A DNA stretch of 64,000 bases from Gari tellinella (Eukaryota > Mollusca > Bivalvia > Cardiida > Psammobiidae), in the NCBI GenBank assembly GCA_922989275.2, contig OV277862.1:67593832-67657831 (forward strand), given 5' to 3'. Of the stretch, positions 23,401 to 38,400 are shown piece by piece. The translations under genes and the position numbers were made by a program. The notes under the pieces were generated by a model. The model was not told the DNA's origin, made no database searches, and worked only from the letters and a program-made list of their open reading frames with translations. How positions within the stretch are numbered: position 1 is the first letter of the stretch; every line of letters starts with the position of its first letter.

Positions 23401-26400
23401 ATAGATGAGAATCTTAAAGAATCCTCTGATCAGGGTCTACACTGTCTGTATAGGACAAGTTTTCTCCTCATAGGTACACTGTTTGTGAATGATGTGTATA
23501 CTTGTTGCTAGGGTCAATGTTTTAACCAATAGTAACGGACCTGCTATTCGACAGACAGAAAACAAAAATACAATCTCCTGGTCTTATTGGTACTGTGACT
23601 TATAAGAAGGAAAATGGTTTAACCTATTACTCCATACATACTCACTTTTACAGATCTAATCTTTTCCCCTTCTTAAGTTTATACAGTCATGGATATGAAT
23701 GGTAAGAAATATTTTCTATACTCTAGTAGATGGTAGCTTAAAGCAGGCTGAGAGTAAAGCAGAATGCACCTTAAGGCGCATTCTGCTTAACTTTCAACCT
23801 GCTTTAAGTAGTCACCTGTCTTTAAACTAGAAACAGACTATGGGGTAAAGGGTTTCATAGGTATTACAATAAAATACACAAACAACTTACAGTTGTAATA
23901 AAATCACCAACCCACTTGGAAATCATAAGAACTATCATGATGGGTAGTCCAAAGGATATATTTCCTGTACACTCTACTATTATCACAGTTAAACTAATCG
24001 TTGTTCGTAAAATGCCACCGAGCTGTGACGCTGCACCTATCAAGGCATACTTTCCCACCTCCGACTCCTGAAATAGAAATAGATTGAAATTTAGAGTTAT
24101 GTATATGTCTGTAAAATTAAAGTAAACAATGCTCCAATTAAGGCAAGTGTTTAAAAAAATACTAAAATTACATGATTCTATCAAACTCTATATTGTGATT
24201 TTATTCATTAGAACTGTCTCTTAAATACACTTTTAATGAGTAGTCGCACATTAGGGCTTAATAGATTACATGAAATAGCCAAATGGGTTTCATAGCACCA
24301 CGCCCAGCGCTTATAAAGCGTTTGAGTTGAGTCTGACTACCTTCTCAAGCATTTGATTGGTCAGATTTGAGCTTAGGCTCAAATCTGACCAATCAAATGC
24401 TTGAGAATGATTTGAGAATGATTTGAGACTCAACTCAAACGCTTTCTAAGTACGAACCCAGATCAGGCAAAGATATCAAGAAGTTAATCCTTAATATCAC
24501 CTCCTAACCATGTTGTGACTACTCATGTGAATCGTCCCTTTGAGAAAATTCTAATGAATAGTCACAACAAATGAAATTATATTAATTATGACAAGAAAGC
24601 CATGCAATTTTAATATTGCTCTTCTGGAAATCGCTCTAGGTTGGGTCACTCTTTACCGAAGGGGAATAATTTGTTCAAACTTGATAGAGGAGTTGTGGCT
24701 GAAATAAGCTTTCTGATTTTAAATCAGACTAATTTTGAAGTTTTCATTGAAAAATCAATTTGTAGTTTCTGTGACCTAGATGATTTAATTATGTAACAGA
24801 CTGGAACCATTTCAGCAATATTTTGTAAAGGATCCCTAAGGTTTTTTCCATGTAAAATATCAAAGCTTTGGCCATATTAGTTTCAAAGAGGATGTTTGAA
24901 GATTTCACTTTATAACTGCTTCCTTTTATCTGAACAGAAATATGTAATAACTATATATTCTAACAGATATTTGCTTTAAGCAGACTGAAAGTAAAGCAGA
25001 ATAGACCTTAAGGTACGTTCTGCTTTACTTTTAACCTGTTTCAACTGTTCATCTATCTTCAAAACAAAGAAACAGTCTATGGGTAAAAGAGAAAACAGCA
25101 AGTTGGTTATGTGTGATACAAATAAATATGACATGCTATTTTCTTCTGCATTGTACAAGTTGCCATGCAATTTTTAGGATATATACAAGGTGATCCAGAG
25201 TTTCTTGCAAAACTTTGATCTGTGTAAAGCAGGCACCTGCCTTTAATGATCCCCATTCTGTATAATCCTGCTTATTACAAACTAGATATAGTTTCATGTT
25301 GTTAACCAAGCTACAGCGTATTAAAGACAACCGCTGATTAGAAACATTGAAACGACATAATAGTTTTAGGCGTTAACCTTACAAACTGCTACTACACATT
25401 TTGAATATAATTATGTTCTCAGTGGTTATATTCCTTGGTAAGTTAACTTATTTCAACTATTGCGGAAAGATGCATGCATCATAAGAGGGAGTTGAACTAA
25501 ACACATCCAACATTTTCTCACTCATTTCAGCACCAAATCCTATGGTGTTACTACTCATTAGAATCGTCTCGAAGAGACGATTCTAATGAGTAGTGACACC
25601 ATAGGGTTTAATGCAGAAGTAAAGATTTTAGTTTGTTTTTAAATACTCCACTTATCTAGAGCTCTGGGTTAGACATCACTCATTCCCTGTTGACAGGAGG
25701 TAACATATAAGACAATAAAACACAAGCTCAATAATTTCATCTGACATATCCTGTTGTCTGGTGGGAGTATTGTGGCTATACAGAGACATGCAGGCTACGC
25801 ATCATGCATGCTTTCCTGAAACTAAAACCCTTGCCAATAGTGTTCCCAACACATTTATCACAACACATAGTCATCTGATAGCATCAGAAATACCGTAACG
25901 ATCCTAAGTAGAGGGAGAGACAGGCCTGGGCAAACAGTGTAGACCCTGATCAGACTGCTCCTGATGGAGCAATCTGATCAGGCTCTACACTGTTTGTCAT
26001 CCAGTTTGCACATTTTGGACACATTACTTAGTGATGAAAGTAATCAGTTTAAATTTTATGACAATCCTAGCAGTTACAGGTGGACCAATATTTAGGCTTT
26101 TTACGGTAGTCTCTTCCCCAAATTCCATATCTCAGCACGGACAGTACAGTAACACATACCATTACCACCACTCAAAACAGTGCTTCTTGCTGGGCTTTAG
26201 GAAAAGCTGACTGCTTAAAGTCCTCTTCCACTATTAGCATAATTATATCAATACGTTTTGGAAACAGTGTAACCCTTAACAGTCAGCTCCTGAGCCAGCT
26301 GTCCAATTTCTTATAGGATCTATCTGGCATGAGTCTGCACTCATTTTCTGAAGAAAACCTTTCCTTTATATATAATAGCCATTTATATAGTTCAGATGAC

Positions 26401-29400
26401 ATAATTATGTCCATGTTCTATATATGAAAACCATACTTTGGAAATAATTGGCCATGTTTATAATTGGCCTATTTGGCCACCTGTTAGGAATGGGGAAAAT
26501 TCAACACCCCAAAATATCCTTATTATTGACCAACACAAATGTCAATTATCGACCCAAACATAGCTAGGCCGGAAGATTCACATCTCTGATAACTTGTAAT
26601 CGGTGCTAAGAAAACTGTGACTGATACGCAAACAGAATATCAAATACCTTTATTTACTTTAATCCGAGTCGTATGTGTAAGCAGATATCCCAAACTATAA
26701 TTTACACAAGTGTTAAATTCTTGAAAACGAACATTCTCGAAAGCAAAATGAAACAGGAAAAGTTTCCGTATTTACCTTAGACGGTGTTCTTATCTTTAGC
26801 GCTTAAACTGTAAACCAGTCTAACTTACCTTATTATTCCCTTTTACTCATGGGAACAATTTAGGAAATTATTCTGAGTTGTATTAATTTTCAATTTTTGT
26901 ACCCGAGGCTTTATAGCCTTAAAATTCATTCTATGGTGAGTATTTTTTCTGAGAAGTGATCTAAGAAACATACAAATTGTTTACAGACATTTTTGGACAG
27001 CGTATTTAAGTAATATTTCCGTTTTAGCAGCCTTTTACTTTCCAAGCCATTTTACTATAGGTATCTCAGATTTTGATTCATATGGACATTTTATTTTGTG
27101 CCCCTTGGATTTCAGAATGGCCAAAATTAAACGAACCAAAATAAAAAAACACGATCTTTTAGCACAAAATGACCAAAATTAAAGGAAGCCAATTATTCCC
27201 TGAGTATGGATGGTATTCATGAGTGGGAACAGGGTTAACCCAGCTTTCCTCTATAGAAACATCTTTATTTATAATGACTGTTTGTTACTTTGGTGAGATG
27301 AAGACAAAACAGGCATTGTAGGACAAAATTAGCCAATTTGTTTGACAATTTCTATTGAGAAACATACTGGTTCATGAAGATATTTTGTTAGCTGACTGAA
27401 AGGTAAGCCAATGCCGGATTGAAATCATAAGTTATTAAGTCCAAACCTTATTCTTGGCAATGCTCAAGATCCTTAGTCTTTGATTTGTTTATATTGTGTG
27501 TCAATGAATTAAGATTAGGTTAAAGGCTCAAAATCTAGAGTAAAAACAATTTATTTGGTTAAAGGCCTAAGCTCTAGTGTAAAACAATTTATTCATACAA
27601 TAAATTTTATTTCTCACTTATGCGAGAGCACCATTACTCTGATCCTACAAAAGCTGTTATGGCTTAAAGCTCAACATTGTTATAAGATCTTATGGTTAAA
27701 TATATATAATGTGTCAGTTAGTTTCATTCTAGAAGAGTAGCTTCTGAAATAATTTACTAAAGTGCTACCTTCAGTGGCATTTATTTTACAAACAGTTTTG
27801 ATCTAGATCAAAATTTTAATGCTAAGTAACTCGGCTTCTGATCAGGATCTGAACTGTTATAAACTTGTGATATCTTAATCACTGCCTAACCCTGAGTACA
27901 ATTGTTATTTGCAAACAGTTTGGATCCTGATCAGATGTTGCATAACCTGGTGTATGATCAGAATCGAAACTGTTTCACACTCATGACGATATTGCTTTAG
28001 TCAATTCACCTAAAATTAAATTTGAGAAACACAAGCAGGGGACAATAATTTGTTAAAAGCAGATGATGTCTTGACAACGAAGCGGTTAAGAACATTTGCA
28101 AATAAACAGAGAAATTTAATTCAGTATAGATAGCAATCTTAAAGTAAACACAAATTCATTAATTGTTAGAAAAGTTGGATGGAGAGACACTATAATCATG
28201 AACCGAAGGATAGATAATGAGCATTGGTTCAATCAACAATCTTCAAATATAAGTTTATAACCTTCATACTATTGAAGTTCATTTCTGTGTTTAAGAAATG
28301 TGGATTTTTAAACCTTTCCTAGAAGCTCATTTTAGTGTTTAACCCTTTACCCCATTGCCTGTGTCGTAAACCTGGGTTTTGGTCTGCATTGTTGTTTATA
28401 CTATATTATATACTATGGTAGATTATTGGTCTACATGGTTGTCAATTTAGTTTTATATAGATTCTATGTTTGGGTCTACACTGTTGTGTGTAGTTTAAAT
28501 TGCTGAGTTGGAGCATTAACCTTTAACGTGCTAATAAGTTAAGGTATTTTGAACAAGACCTTCTGTATGGTTGACGAGAGACCAGTTAATAAACAGTTTG
28601 CATTTTGGATCCAGATCTGAGTAGTTGAATTCTGTAGAATTGGATCTAAACTGTGAACTGATACTGTAACTTCTCAGGCACTTTAAGGATTAATCTTTAT
28701 GTATATTACTTCATGTATGCTCAATATGTTGTTTTACTTATTACCTCCAATAAAGTAACCTTAAAGTGCTTTAGGCATTTATTGTGTACTCAGTGACCTG
28801 TGTGTGCATTGACCCATGTGTATTGAATGAGTCAGCCTCCCATTGGCACTGAGCTAACTAGTAGATTGTGTATTTACTTTGAGCCTTTGCTCAGGATCCA
28901 CACTTTGGATCCAGGTCAAATGCTTATGTAGAGATAGAATCTGGAGATTGAGCTCCAAGATAGTCAGTTAATAACATCAGTTTCCATGCCAATAGATAAA
29001 GATTGTGTATTGGAGCAGTAGCCCTGGTGATTAGAGCTGACCTACTTTCTATTTATAGACCACCCCTATTTACCTGGGCTATGTCTTTGTAAATCTCTAT
29101 TTAAACACATTTTGCATAGAAAAGCATAGTAATATGATGCATTTAAGTATTTCAAAGCTTTATGGTAAAGCAGGATAGCTGGCATTAGGTACCAATGCCA
29201 GGATCCAGCTTCTAAGATTTGTTTACATAACATTCCTTTTGGCCCCTTATCCCTAGATCAGATAAGAATATCATCATGTTAATTACAATGCTTTTGTTTA
29301 TATTTTAAGTTGAGTGACCTGTATCATTGAATTTCTTATCTTGTGAACTATATTTTCATTTGTTCATCCTTGAAGATAAGTTGTTAAACTTTACTATAAT

Positions 29401-32400
29401 TAGGCAAAACTTGTCTGGAAAGTGACCCCCTAGCCTCAGGGAGCCATCTTGAGTTTGGGCTATAGCCTCTAGGTCAATCTTTTACATCAAAATTTAAGAC
29501 TTTAAACTAAGAGTTTGCAGACATATTTAATATCACAAGATAGGGAATTTCATGAGCTTTAATTTGGTATAAGTTTTATATTATGACAATATTGCATTTT
29601 GTGGTATTTGCCATTTGTTTACATTTAGCCCCTCAGTGGGAGGAGCTAAAACCATGTTGTTGACTCATAGCCAATCAGAATGCAGGGAGTTTCTTGGCTC
29701 TGGGCCAGCAGCCAGAGGGTATAAATACTGGCTGCTGAGCCTGATTCTAGAGAGATCTCAGGAATTACTTTAGGAAACTTCATTACTTCATGGAGAAAGG
29801 ACAAATGGAGAAGTTACTTATACTCAAATCTGCATTTTCCCGAAAATGGTGTCGTCCGTTACCTGTATGTGCGATAACGCTTAATCGATCGATAATTCAA
29901 CTGCACCGGTACGCCGATAGCGGGCTATCGCGTTTTTTATCGTGTTGAATGGTTACCTACTGTTAGTTTAAGTTACATAAAATCCTTAATTTTCACCCGA
30001 TTTTCATTATAATGGTCTTAAAAGAAGGCTAAGATATTTATCTTTCACTTGTAAAAATAACAGATTTTATTTTTTAAAATTGATCCGTTTTATGGCGAGT
30101 TAAAGAGTGGTTTCCAAATGAATTTGCCGATAAAAGGGAGCAAGCACTCGGGCATAAATATATCAGGCCCCGTTACAAAACCTTTCATAAAACCCTCAAT
30201 TTTCCACCGATTTTCAAAGAAATGGTCTTAAAGGAAAGCTTAGATATTTTTCTTTCAGTTGTAAAAATGCAAGTGTTTATTTTCGAAATCGACAAATTTT
30301 ATGGCGAGTTAAAGAGCGATGGCCAAATGAAATAGTCGATAAACGAGAGCAGGCGATCGCGAAATATATACTACGTCCCGTTTCAAAAACTTGAATTTAA
30401 TCCATAATTTTCGTCCGATATATATTATATATTTTAAAAAAAAAGGTCTTGATATAAAGCCGTGACACTTATCTTTCGGTTGTTAAAATACCAGGGTTTT
30501 TCTTGAAGCGAAAAAAGTAATGATGACCTACAAAGGTTGCTGGCTAATGATATGACTAGACCAACTCGCGTAAGAAAAGAATTCCTTCCGTATAAAAACT
30601 TAAGCAAACTTCTAAACTTCTAAAAATGTGTTCATGCATTGTTACAATGTTCTACATGGAGGAAATATTTCCTTGGAAGCAAAAATAAAAATCCATTTTG
30701 TATGTAATGAGACATTTGAAAGGAGTGCGCGTCAAACGGCCAAAATCCAAAACGGCCAAAGTTGTAACTGTATTATTATGTCGTATGTGATCATTATTAT
30801 TATTGAAAGGAAAATTAGAATTATTAACATATTACTTCAAAAAAATGAATTTAGGGTTAGTTTTACAGCCAGACTAAAATATACATATTATCCGTCCCAT
30901 TTCTATGAAAGAGGTAACAGTTTGCATTATCTTCAGAAATTAATTGCAAACATGATAACATGAGATCTCCGTTTCTTTCTGCTTTACTTATGTCTTATAT
31001 AACGGAGTAAATTATAAAGCAGCCAATGCATTAAGCAATCTATTTTACTGACTGCTTAACTCTTTGCCTGCTGATCGCAACTTTACTTTTTTTTTTTTGC
31101 AAACAACTTGGATCAAGATCAGATGCCGCGTAACACGGCGTCTGATCTGGATCCAGAATGTTTGACACTCGTCCTTAGCTTTATTTACTTACAAAATGTC
31201 TACCATATTACACATCACAAAGGAATGTGACACATTACGTAACCGTATACAGAACCCGCACCAAATTAGCAGGACAATTATCAGCGTCATAAAACTGTCC
31301 CAGCATGAAGTCCATGCTTCTTGAACATGCCGATTATCTATGAAGATGGACAGTCACACCAGCGGGTTGCTACTTTAATGAAAAAGATCAATGCTACCCG
31401 TGCGTGTAACTTGAACATGTGTTCTTGACTTCCGTAACCGCATGATGTTTATATATTATACAAATCACAAAAAATAAAGATAATAGAATTGAATTAAAAA
31501 AGAAAAAAACCCAAAAAAAAAACCAACATCAATGCACCTGGTTTGGTTGATGACTGGATTAACCCTCTCATTACTGAATACCAGTAACATGATGACTATT
31601 GCAATTGCAAACAGTTGTAATCCAGACCAGGCTGCAAAAATATCGGATTCATAGAGTATGTCTCTTGAAATATAGTTTACCCCTTTTTCAAATTAAGCTC
31701 TTTATGACACACTTTACCTTTTCTCCGCATGAGGATCATCAGAGAGACAGACAGACATTCATACAGAAAGATGGAGACAGAAAAGAAGAAGCGAGAGACT
31801 GACAGACAGAGATAAGAGAAAAACAGACAGACAGAGAGACAGTCACAAAGAGAAACAGAGACATAAATACAGACAGTGGCAGAGAAATATAGACACACAC
31901 AAACTTCGTAGGTAAACGAAAAAATACGTTTTTCTCTCGTTTTCAAAACCTCACTAAACTATCAATTTATAAGCTATCGCCTCAAATTTTGTACTACGCG
32001 TAAGATAATGGTCTAATAAAACATCTGTATTAAAATTTATAACGATAAGATGACATTAAAAGCATTTATATTAACACCAAACTTCGTAGGTAAACGAAAA
32101 AATACGTTTTTCTCACATTTTCAAAACCTCACTAAACTAACAATTTATAAGCTATCGCCTCAAATTTTGTACTACTCGTGAGATTATCGTCTAATAAAAC
32201 ATCTGTATTAAAATTTATAACGAAAGATAACATTAAAAGCATTTCTATTAACACCAAACTTTTGTAGGAAAAACGGAAAATACAGTACTGTACGTTTTCT
32301 CACTCATTTTCACAACCTCACTTAACTAACAATTTATAAGCTATCGCCTCAAATTTTGTACTACTCGTGAGATCATGGTCTAATAAAACATCTGTATTAA

Positions 32401-35400
32401 AATTTATAACGAAAAGATAACATTAAAAGCATTTCTATTAACACCAAACTTTCGGAAAAACGTTGTTTTCTAGCCGCCAGCGAGCGCCGCTGATTGAACG
32501 ACACGATAAATCGCGAGCAGGCCGGATACTTCTCCATTTGTCCTTTCTCCATGATTACTTGTAGGTTGAGACTTGTAAAGATATTCATGGAAATTAATTA
32601 ATAATTAATACAGAAATAAAGATGTGGTTATTACTTTTGGCTGTACTTCTGAACTTGTGTTTAAGTTTAACTCTCAACTTAGTCATTCTCACCTTAGCTG
32701 GAATTTACTATTTCCAAAACTATTATAATTATGAGTGGCTAGCAGTCAGTTGCAGGGTTTTGTGTACATTAAGTTAGTGAATTAGTTTGAACAGTTTCTA
32801 GTATTCTAAAATAAACATTAAATTTGATCCAATTTACAACAGCATTTGTTCTTCATTCATCCTGACAAGAGAGTTAGAAGAACGGAGTTATGATCCGGAG
32901 CCTGAAGTGTTATATTATAGTGATATAATATAATAATAATTTAATTAATGTAAAACGCGAGAAGACATTTACGCGACACCTGTTTCTAATTTTGAAGACA
33001 TGTGACCACTTAAACCAGGTGGAAAATAAAGCAGAATGCGCCTTAAGGCGCATTCTGCTTAAATTTCCACCTGCTTTAAGCCATCATCTGTTAGAATTTA
33101 GAAAATATTTGTTATGATACATATTCCTGACTGCAAAAATTGGATCTATTTTCTTTGGTGGAGGAAATAACTGAAAGGTGTATTTATGGGGTAATGGGTT
33201 AAGAAATGTGGATTCTTATTGCAGGCATAAAGAAAAGTTCATATTTCTCTTTGAGGGTTGTTTCAGCAGCTTTCTGTCCGGATATAGGAAAATTATAGGA
33301 GAATTAGCCACCTGTCAAGAGGTAGGAAGTTTCCTATGGTTTATATATCATGACTGAGCGGAAGCATAGAGAGACAAAAGGGCATCTCTATGAGAAATAG
33401 GTGATACAGTAATTACCGTAAATATATGGACAGTCACCTGAGTAAACAGTGTAGACCTTGATCAGACTGCTCCCTTAGGAGCAATCTGATCAGGATCTAA
33501 ATTGTTTGCCATTCAGTTTGCACCTTTTGGACAAATAAATTGTGTGATAAAAACAACTAGAACACTGACCATATCAGAAAGGGTCTCACAAAAACTGTTA
33601 GGAGGAGTAATTTAAGGCACAGAGAGAAAACTGCAAAATTCAGCACATAGCATAATCATCGAGGAAATATTTGAATAAAGTTGGATGAAGTTCCTTCAAG
33701 TGGTAAAGGAGATATGGAGTGGTCACTTAAGACCAAGATGAAACAAATGCAAACAATGTCAGAAAGTTTGGCTAAATTACTAAATGTTGTCAAAAAGATG
33801 TGACCCTAAAGTGACCTTGACCTATGTTTGACATGACTTAACTTGTACTTAGATCAAAAAGCCTCTTGTGTTGAGTGCCATGCCAAAATTAATATGAAGT
33901 CTCTATCACATGTAGTTCCAGGGGTATAGCCAATGTTAAGTTCCATATATTAGTCCTCTAAATTACCTTGACCTTTGTCAGAAAGGACCTAAGTTATACT
34001 GAGCTCTAGAGTTTCTTGAGTACAAATGCTAAATATGAAGTCTCTATGACAAGTAATTCTAAATAAGGGCTAGATTAACCCTTATATACCCCATAGCCTG
34101 TTTCTAGTTTTGAAAATAGGTAACCACTTAAAGCAGGTTGAAAGTAAAGCAGAATGCACCTTAAGGTGCATTCTGCTTTACTTTCAGCCTGCTTTAAGCT
34201 TACATTTGTTACAATAAAGAAAATATTCCTGATGCTGCATGTTTATGACTTGGAACTATTTTCTTCATTTGAGTCATAAATCAAAGGTATAAAAAGGCGT
34301 ATTTATGGTGTAATGGGTAAAATGGAAAACTGGAACTGTCCATTTCAAGTTCCAGGGAGGAGAAGTTTGAAGACTTCCCATTGTTTGGAATGGGCTGCTA
34401 AGCATATTCTGACTACGTAAATACAGACACTATAATAGATATCATTACAGCACTCTGTGATTATATGACTTCCTGTCGTGCCTAGAGTGTATACACCTAT
34501 TACTCCAAATTTGAAGCCCTAGGAGTCACAAAGCTAATTTTGATCTTATTATCTATAATTTTCAGCTGTTCTTTCCAAAATATGACGACAGTCAGGAACA
34601 ATTTGTTATATATGCAGGGTGTTACTATGTATTTGAGCAAGGTTACACCAACCTTGACCATCTCATGTTGTTGTGAAAAAATTAAAGAAAAATTAACCCT
34701 ATATTACATAGCCTGTTTTCAGTACTATAAAACCAGTTTCATTCGAGAGAATATAATTTACGCGTTAATTCGCGAATGTCTCTAGTTTTGAAAAATTGTG
34801 ACTTCTTAAAGCAAATTGAAAGTAAGGCACATTTTGCTTTACTTTCAGCCTGCTTTCAGCTACCACCTGCTAGAAATATTGCATGATGACGCGCATTAAT
34901 ATAAAATTGCAATACGCGAAATATTCATGACGCGAAAAATACCTTTTTTAAAGTATATTGAAATAGCTAGATGACCACTAAAACAGGCTCAAAGTAAAGC
35001 AGAATGAGCCTTAAAAGTCCATTCTGCTTTATTTTCATTTATATCTCCTACCTTTCCTGTAACGACTTACGATGATTTATTTATATCTGTTAGTATATAG
35101 GAAATATTTCTTATGGCACATATTCATGACATTATAAATTAAACTGATTTTTTTAGAAAAGAATAAATATATTACAGTGCTCCCTCTCTACGACACCCAA
35201 TGGGAAACACAGATTGTGTACATTGTTCGGAGGGAGTCGTTATAGGGAGGGAAATTTGCTTACATTTGCAAACAGCTTCAATCCAGATCAGACGCCTTGT
35301 AATGCTGCGTCTGATCTGGATTCGAGCTGTTTGTCACTTGTCATTTTGCTCATTTTCTGTTAAAATGTCCATTGTGCGACTTTGAGAAAAACAGCAGACG

Positions 35401-38400
35401 ACAATTTTAAACAGATGATATTGATGCCGTTAAAAGTTTGGACAAAACTGTTTTGTGAGGGGAACAGTGACAAGCATTGTTGTAAGGAGGGAATCGTTGT
35501 TCAGAGGGCCATTGTAGGAAGGGAGCGCTGTAGGTGTAAAAATGCCTATTTATTGGGTAATGGGTCACCACAGGTTTTACTGTAATCAGAGAATCCAGTT
35601 TACTTAGACATGTGCAGACAATATAATGGTTATGTCTGCAGTTAATGAATGGCACAAATCTTCCATGTCACTACAGGGCTTCATAGCGGAAATACATCTC
35701 TTACCCTTTCCATCTTGACACTTTAACCCATTACCCCATAAATACGCCTTTTTACGCCTTTAATTTATTCCTCAACTTAAGAAAATAGTTCCAATTTATA
35801 CAGTCATAAATATGTATAATAAGAAATAATTTCTATATTCTAGTAGGTGACAGCTTAAAGCTGGTTGAAAGTATTAAGGCGCATTCTGCTTTACTTTCAA
35901 CCTGCTTTAAGTGGTCACCTATCTTCAAATCTTGAAATAGGCTATGGGATAATGGGTTAAATGGACAATTCCAATTTACAATTTAGACTAGTCCATTTTT
36001 AACTATATAGGGTTGTTTGTTTCGCATGTATTGCAATATGACAATTGGTGCAGATCTTGATCAGAGGGCTCCTGTTAATCTGTGCAACTCTTACTAAAAT
36101 TATACATTCTACAATACATCTCAAAATTGTAAGGTTTATCTGCATACAAAAAAACATGGATATTTAATATAGGCCAGTTAGTTAAATATGTCTTTAAAGA
36201 ATTGACCCTTAATTTATTTTGATGAGCATGATTAATGTCTAGCAGATAGTAGCTGAAAGCAGGCTGAAAGGAGTGAATGTACAGTCGGCTGAGCGGTCAT
36301 TCGGACTGAAAGTAGACTATAACTTGGTACATGTACTTTACTTTACTTTTGAAAGGTGCATTACAACCTGCTTTAAGTGGTCACCTGTGACGGTAGTGTC
36401 TTCAAAACTAGAAACCATGCTATGGGGTAATATGTTAAATAGTAATAAATACCCATCTATCCTTAACACAGAACAGAACCTATGAGGGAAATCAGATTCA
36501 GTAGCTGATGTTGATTTGAAGGGAAATGTATTAGTCTTACCCTGCAGGTTAACAGACAGGAGTAATATTGACAGGGCTATTATAATGTAACAGAGGCACA
36601 GGAACTCACAGAGAAAATTGCAGACAAACTGCCCTATAATAGCAAATTACTCTTTGATTTATGCCCAAATTATTCCTCGCTTTTCCCCAGCTGATAAAAG
36701 ACAGGATTCATACCACAAAATGCCAGACATCCGTAAGAGCTTGTCCTCCATTTTAAAAGTTTATAATTATAGTAAAATCTTTTTGTTACAACCACTACGT
36801 TGTGTTATTTATAAGGTGTTTACAGCAGGTGACTGCTTAAAGCAAGTTGACAGTAAAACAGAAAGCTCCTTTAGGAGCTTTCTGTTTTACTGTCACCTTG
36901 CTTTAAGCTGCTACCTGTCTTTTATACCGTCAATATCAGAGTATCCTTCTTTTAAGTGGTCGTAATAGAGAGGTTTTACAGTACTTTATAAAAACAACAA
37001 CTATTGCATGACAACCTAACAGAAGGTCAAGATACAATGCTCCATTGAGATAGTCTTGGTTAGTTTACAGACCTATAAGTAGCAAAAATTATCATATATT
37101 TTCAGAGGGGATAAAACATGTCAGAAACTGTCCCACTGGCACAGGGCAGGGATCAACAATGGCTGGCTTATTCATGTCAGCTTCTGACAAGGAATACTTC
37201 ACATTTCAATGGTTTCCTTCAAATTTTTAGTGATATATTTATTTACTACTGCTTTGAAGTGAACCTTTAATATACAGTTTGACCAGCCCTCACACAAACT
37301 TGCTTAAGACCAACTGACCAATATTTAACATGGTGTTGTCATAAATTCAACTATAGAAACAAGGTTTTAGTTAGACAAAAGTAAATTTGAGTTATTTAGG
37401 TTTGACAGTATTTGAGAATTGCCTGAAAAATTGATGTAACCTCTGTTATTATCTAAAGTAAAACCTCTATATTACTAAATAGTGTTATTTATTAGATGTT
37501 TACGACAGGTGACTGCTGAGAGCAAGGTGACAGTAAAACAGGAAGCTTTCTGTTTTACAGTCACCTTGCTTTATACGGTCACCTGTCTTTTATACAATCA
37601 ATTTGCCTTCTTTTTAGTGGTGGTAATACAGAGGTTTTCTGTATATTTTGTTGCTATTATTTTGATGGCAACCCTTGATATGTACATGACATTGTGTACA
37701 TGAAAACCTTTGTTCAGATGTCATCTAATAATGAAACATGGCAATCTCAATGGGGAAAGTTAAATGCAGAAAACAAACATAATGCAGAAAACTCCTTAGC
37801 TCCTTTAGGAACTTTCTGTATTTCATGTTGTCCTGCATTAAGCTGCCACTGTTCTCTAAGACTGCCAATTAATTTTCAAAATGAACAACCCTTTAACCTT
37901 TAGCATATTACGTTATTGCAATCTGCTAAATGTGTTGTCTGTACCAATACTCAAGGGTTGATGAATTTACATTTTGTTTCAGAAAATATCACCAGAAAGT
38001 CAAACAGTTTTGATCTAGATAAGATGCTGGTTCAATCCCAACTGTTTGCAACAGTTACCAAACAAGGGCCACTATGGCCCTAAATCGCTCACCTGGTACA
38101 CCATGGCAAACTTGACCTATAGTGACCTAGATTATGACTGGACATGTATACCCACAATCAACCTCTAGAGTGTAAACAAGGTTTTTCTATGATTTGAGCT
38201 AGTGACCTAGTTTTTCATCGGACATGACCCACATTCGCACTTGACCTAGATATCAATGAGGCAAACATTCTGACCAAGTTTCATTAAGATCCATTGAGAT
38301 TTGTAGCCTCTAGAGTGTTAACAAGATTTTTCTATGATTTGACCTAGTGACCTAGTTTTTGACCAGACATGACCCACATTTGAACTTGACCTAGATATCA

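Larger units (their letters stand above)
29788..32554. repeat. Inverted repeat pair enclosing two tandem arrays
   Basis: A 27-bp identical match, 29,788-29,814 (+) and 32,554-32,528 (-), starts TCATGGAGAAAGGACAAATG. Further in, both arms share TCGCG...TTTATCGTG, with gaps. Between them lie the arrays at 29,970-30,500 and 31,900-32,460. Element type unknown. Confidence 0.6.

Noticed and set aside
30628..30963. 111-codon plus-strand frame downstream of the promoter-like site
   Set aside because: No recognisable motif, Ile/Lys-rich composition of AT-rich DNA, and no splice or expression evidence.
31677..31946. Minus-strand frame with [18 protein letters not shown]
   Set aside because: Product of the GACAGA low-complexity stretch.
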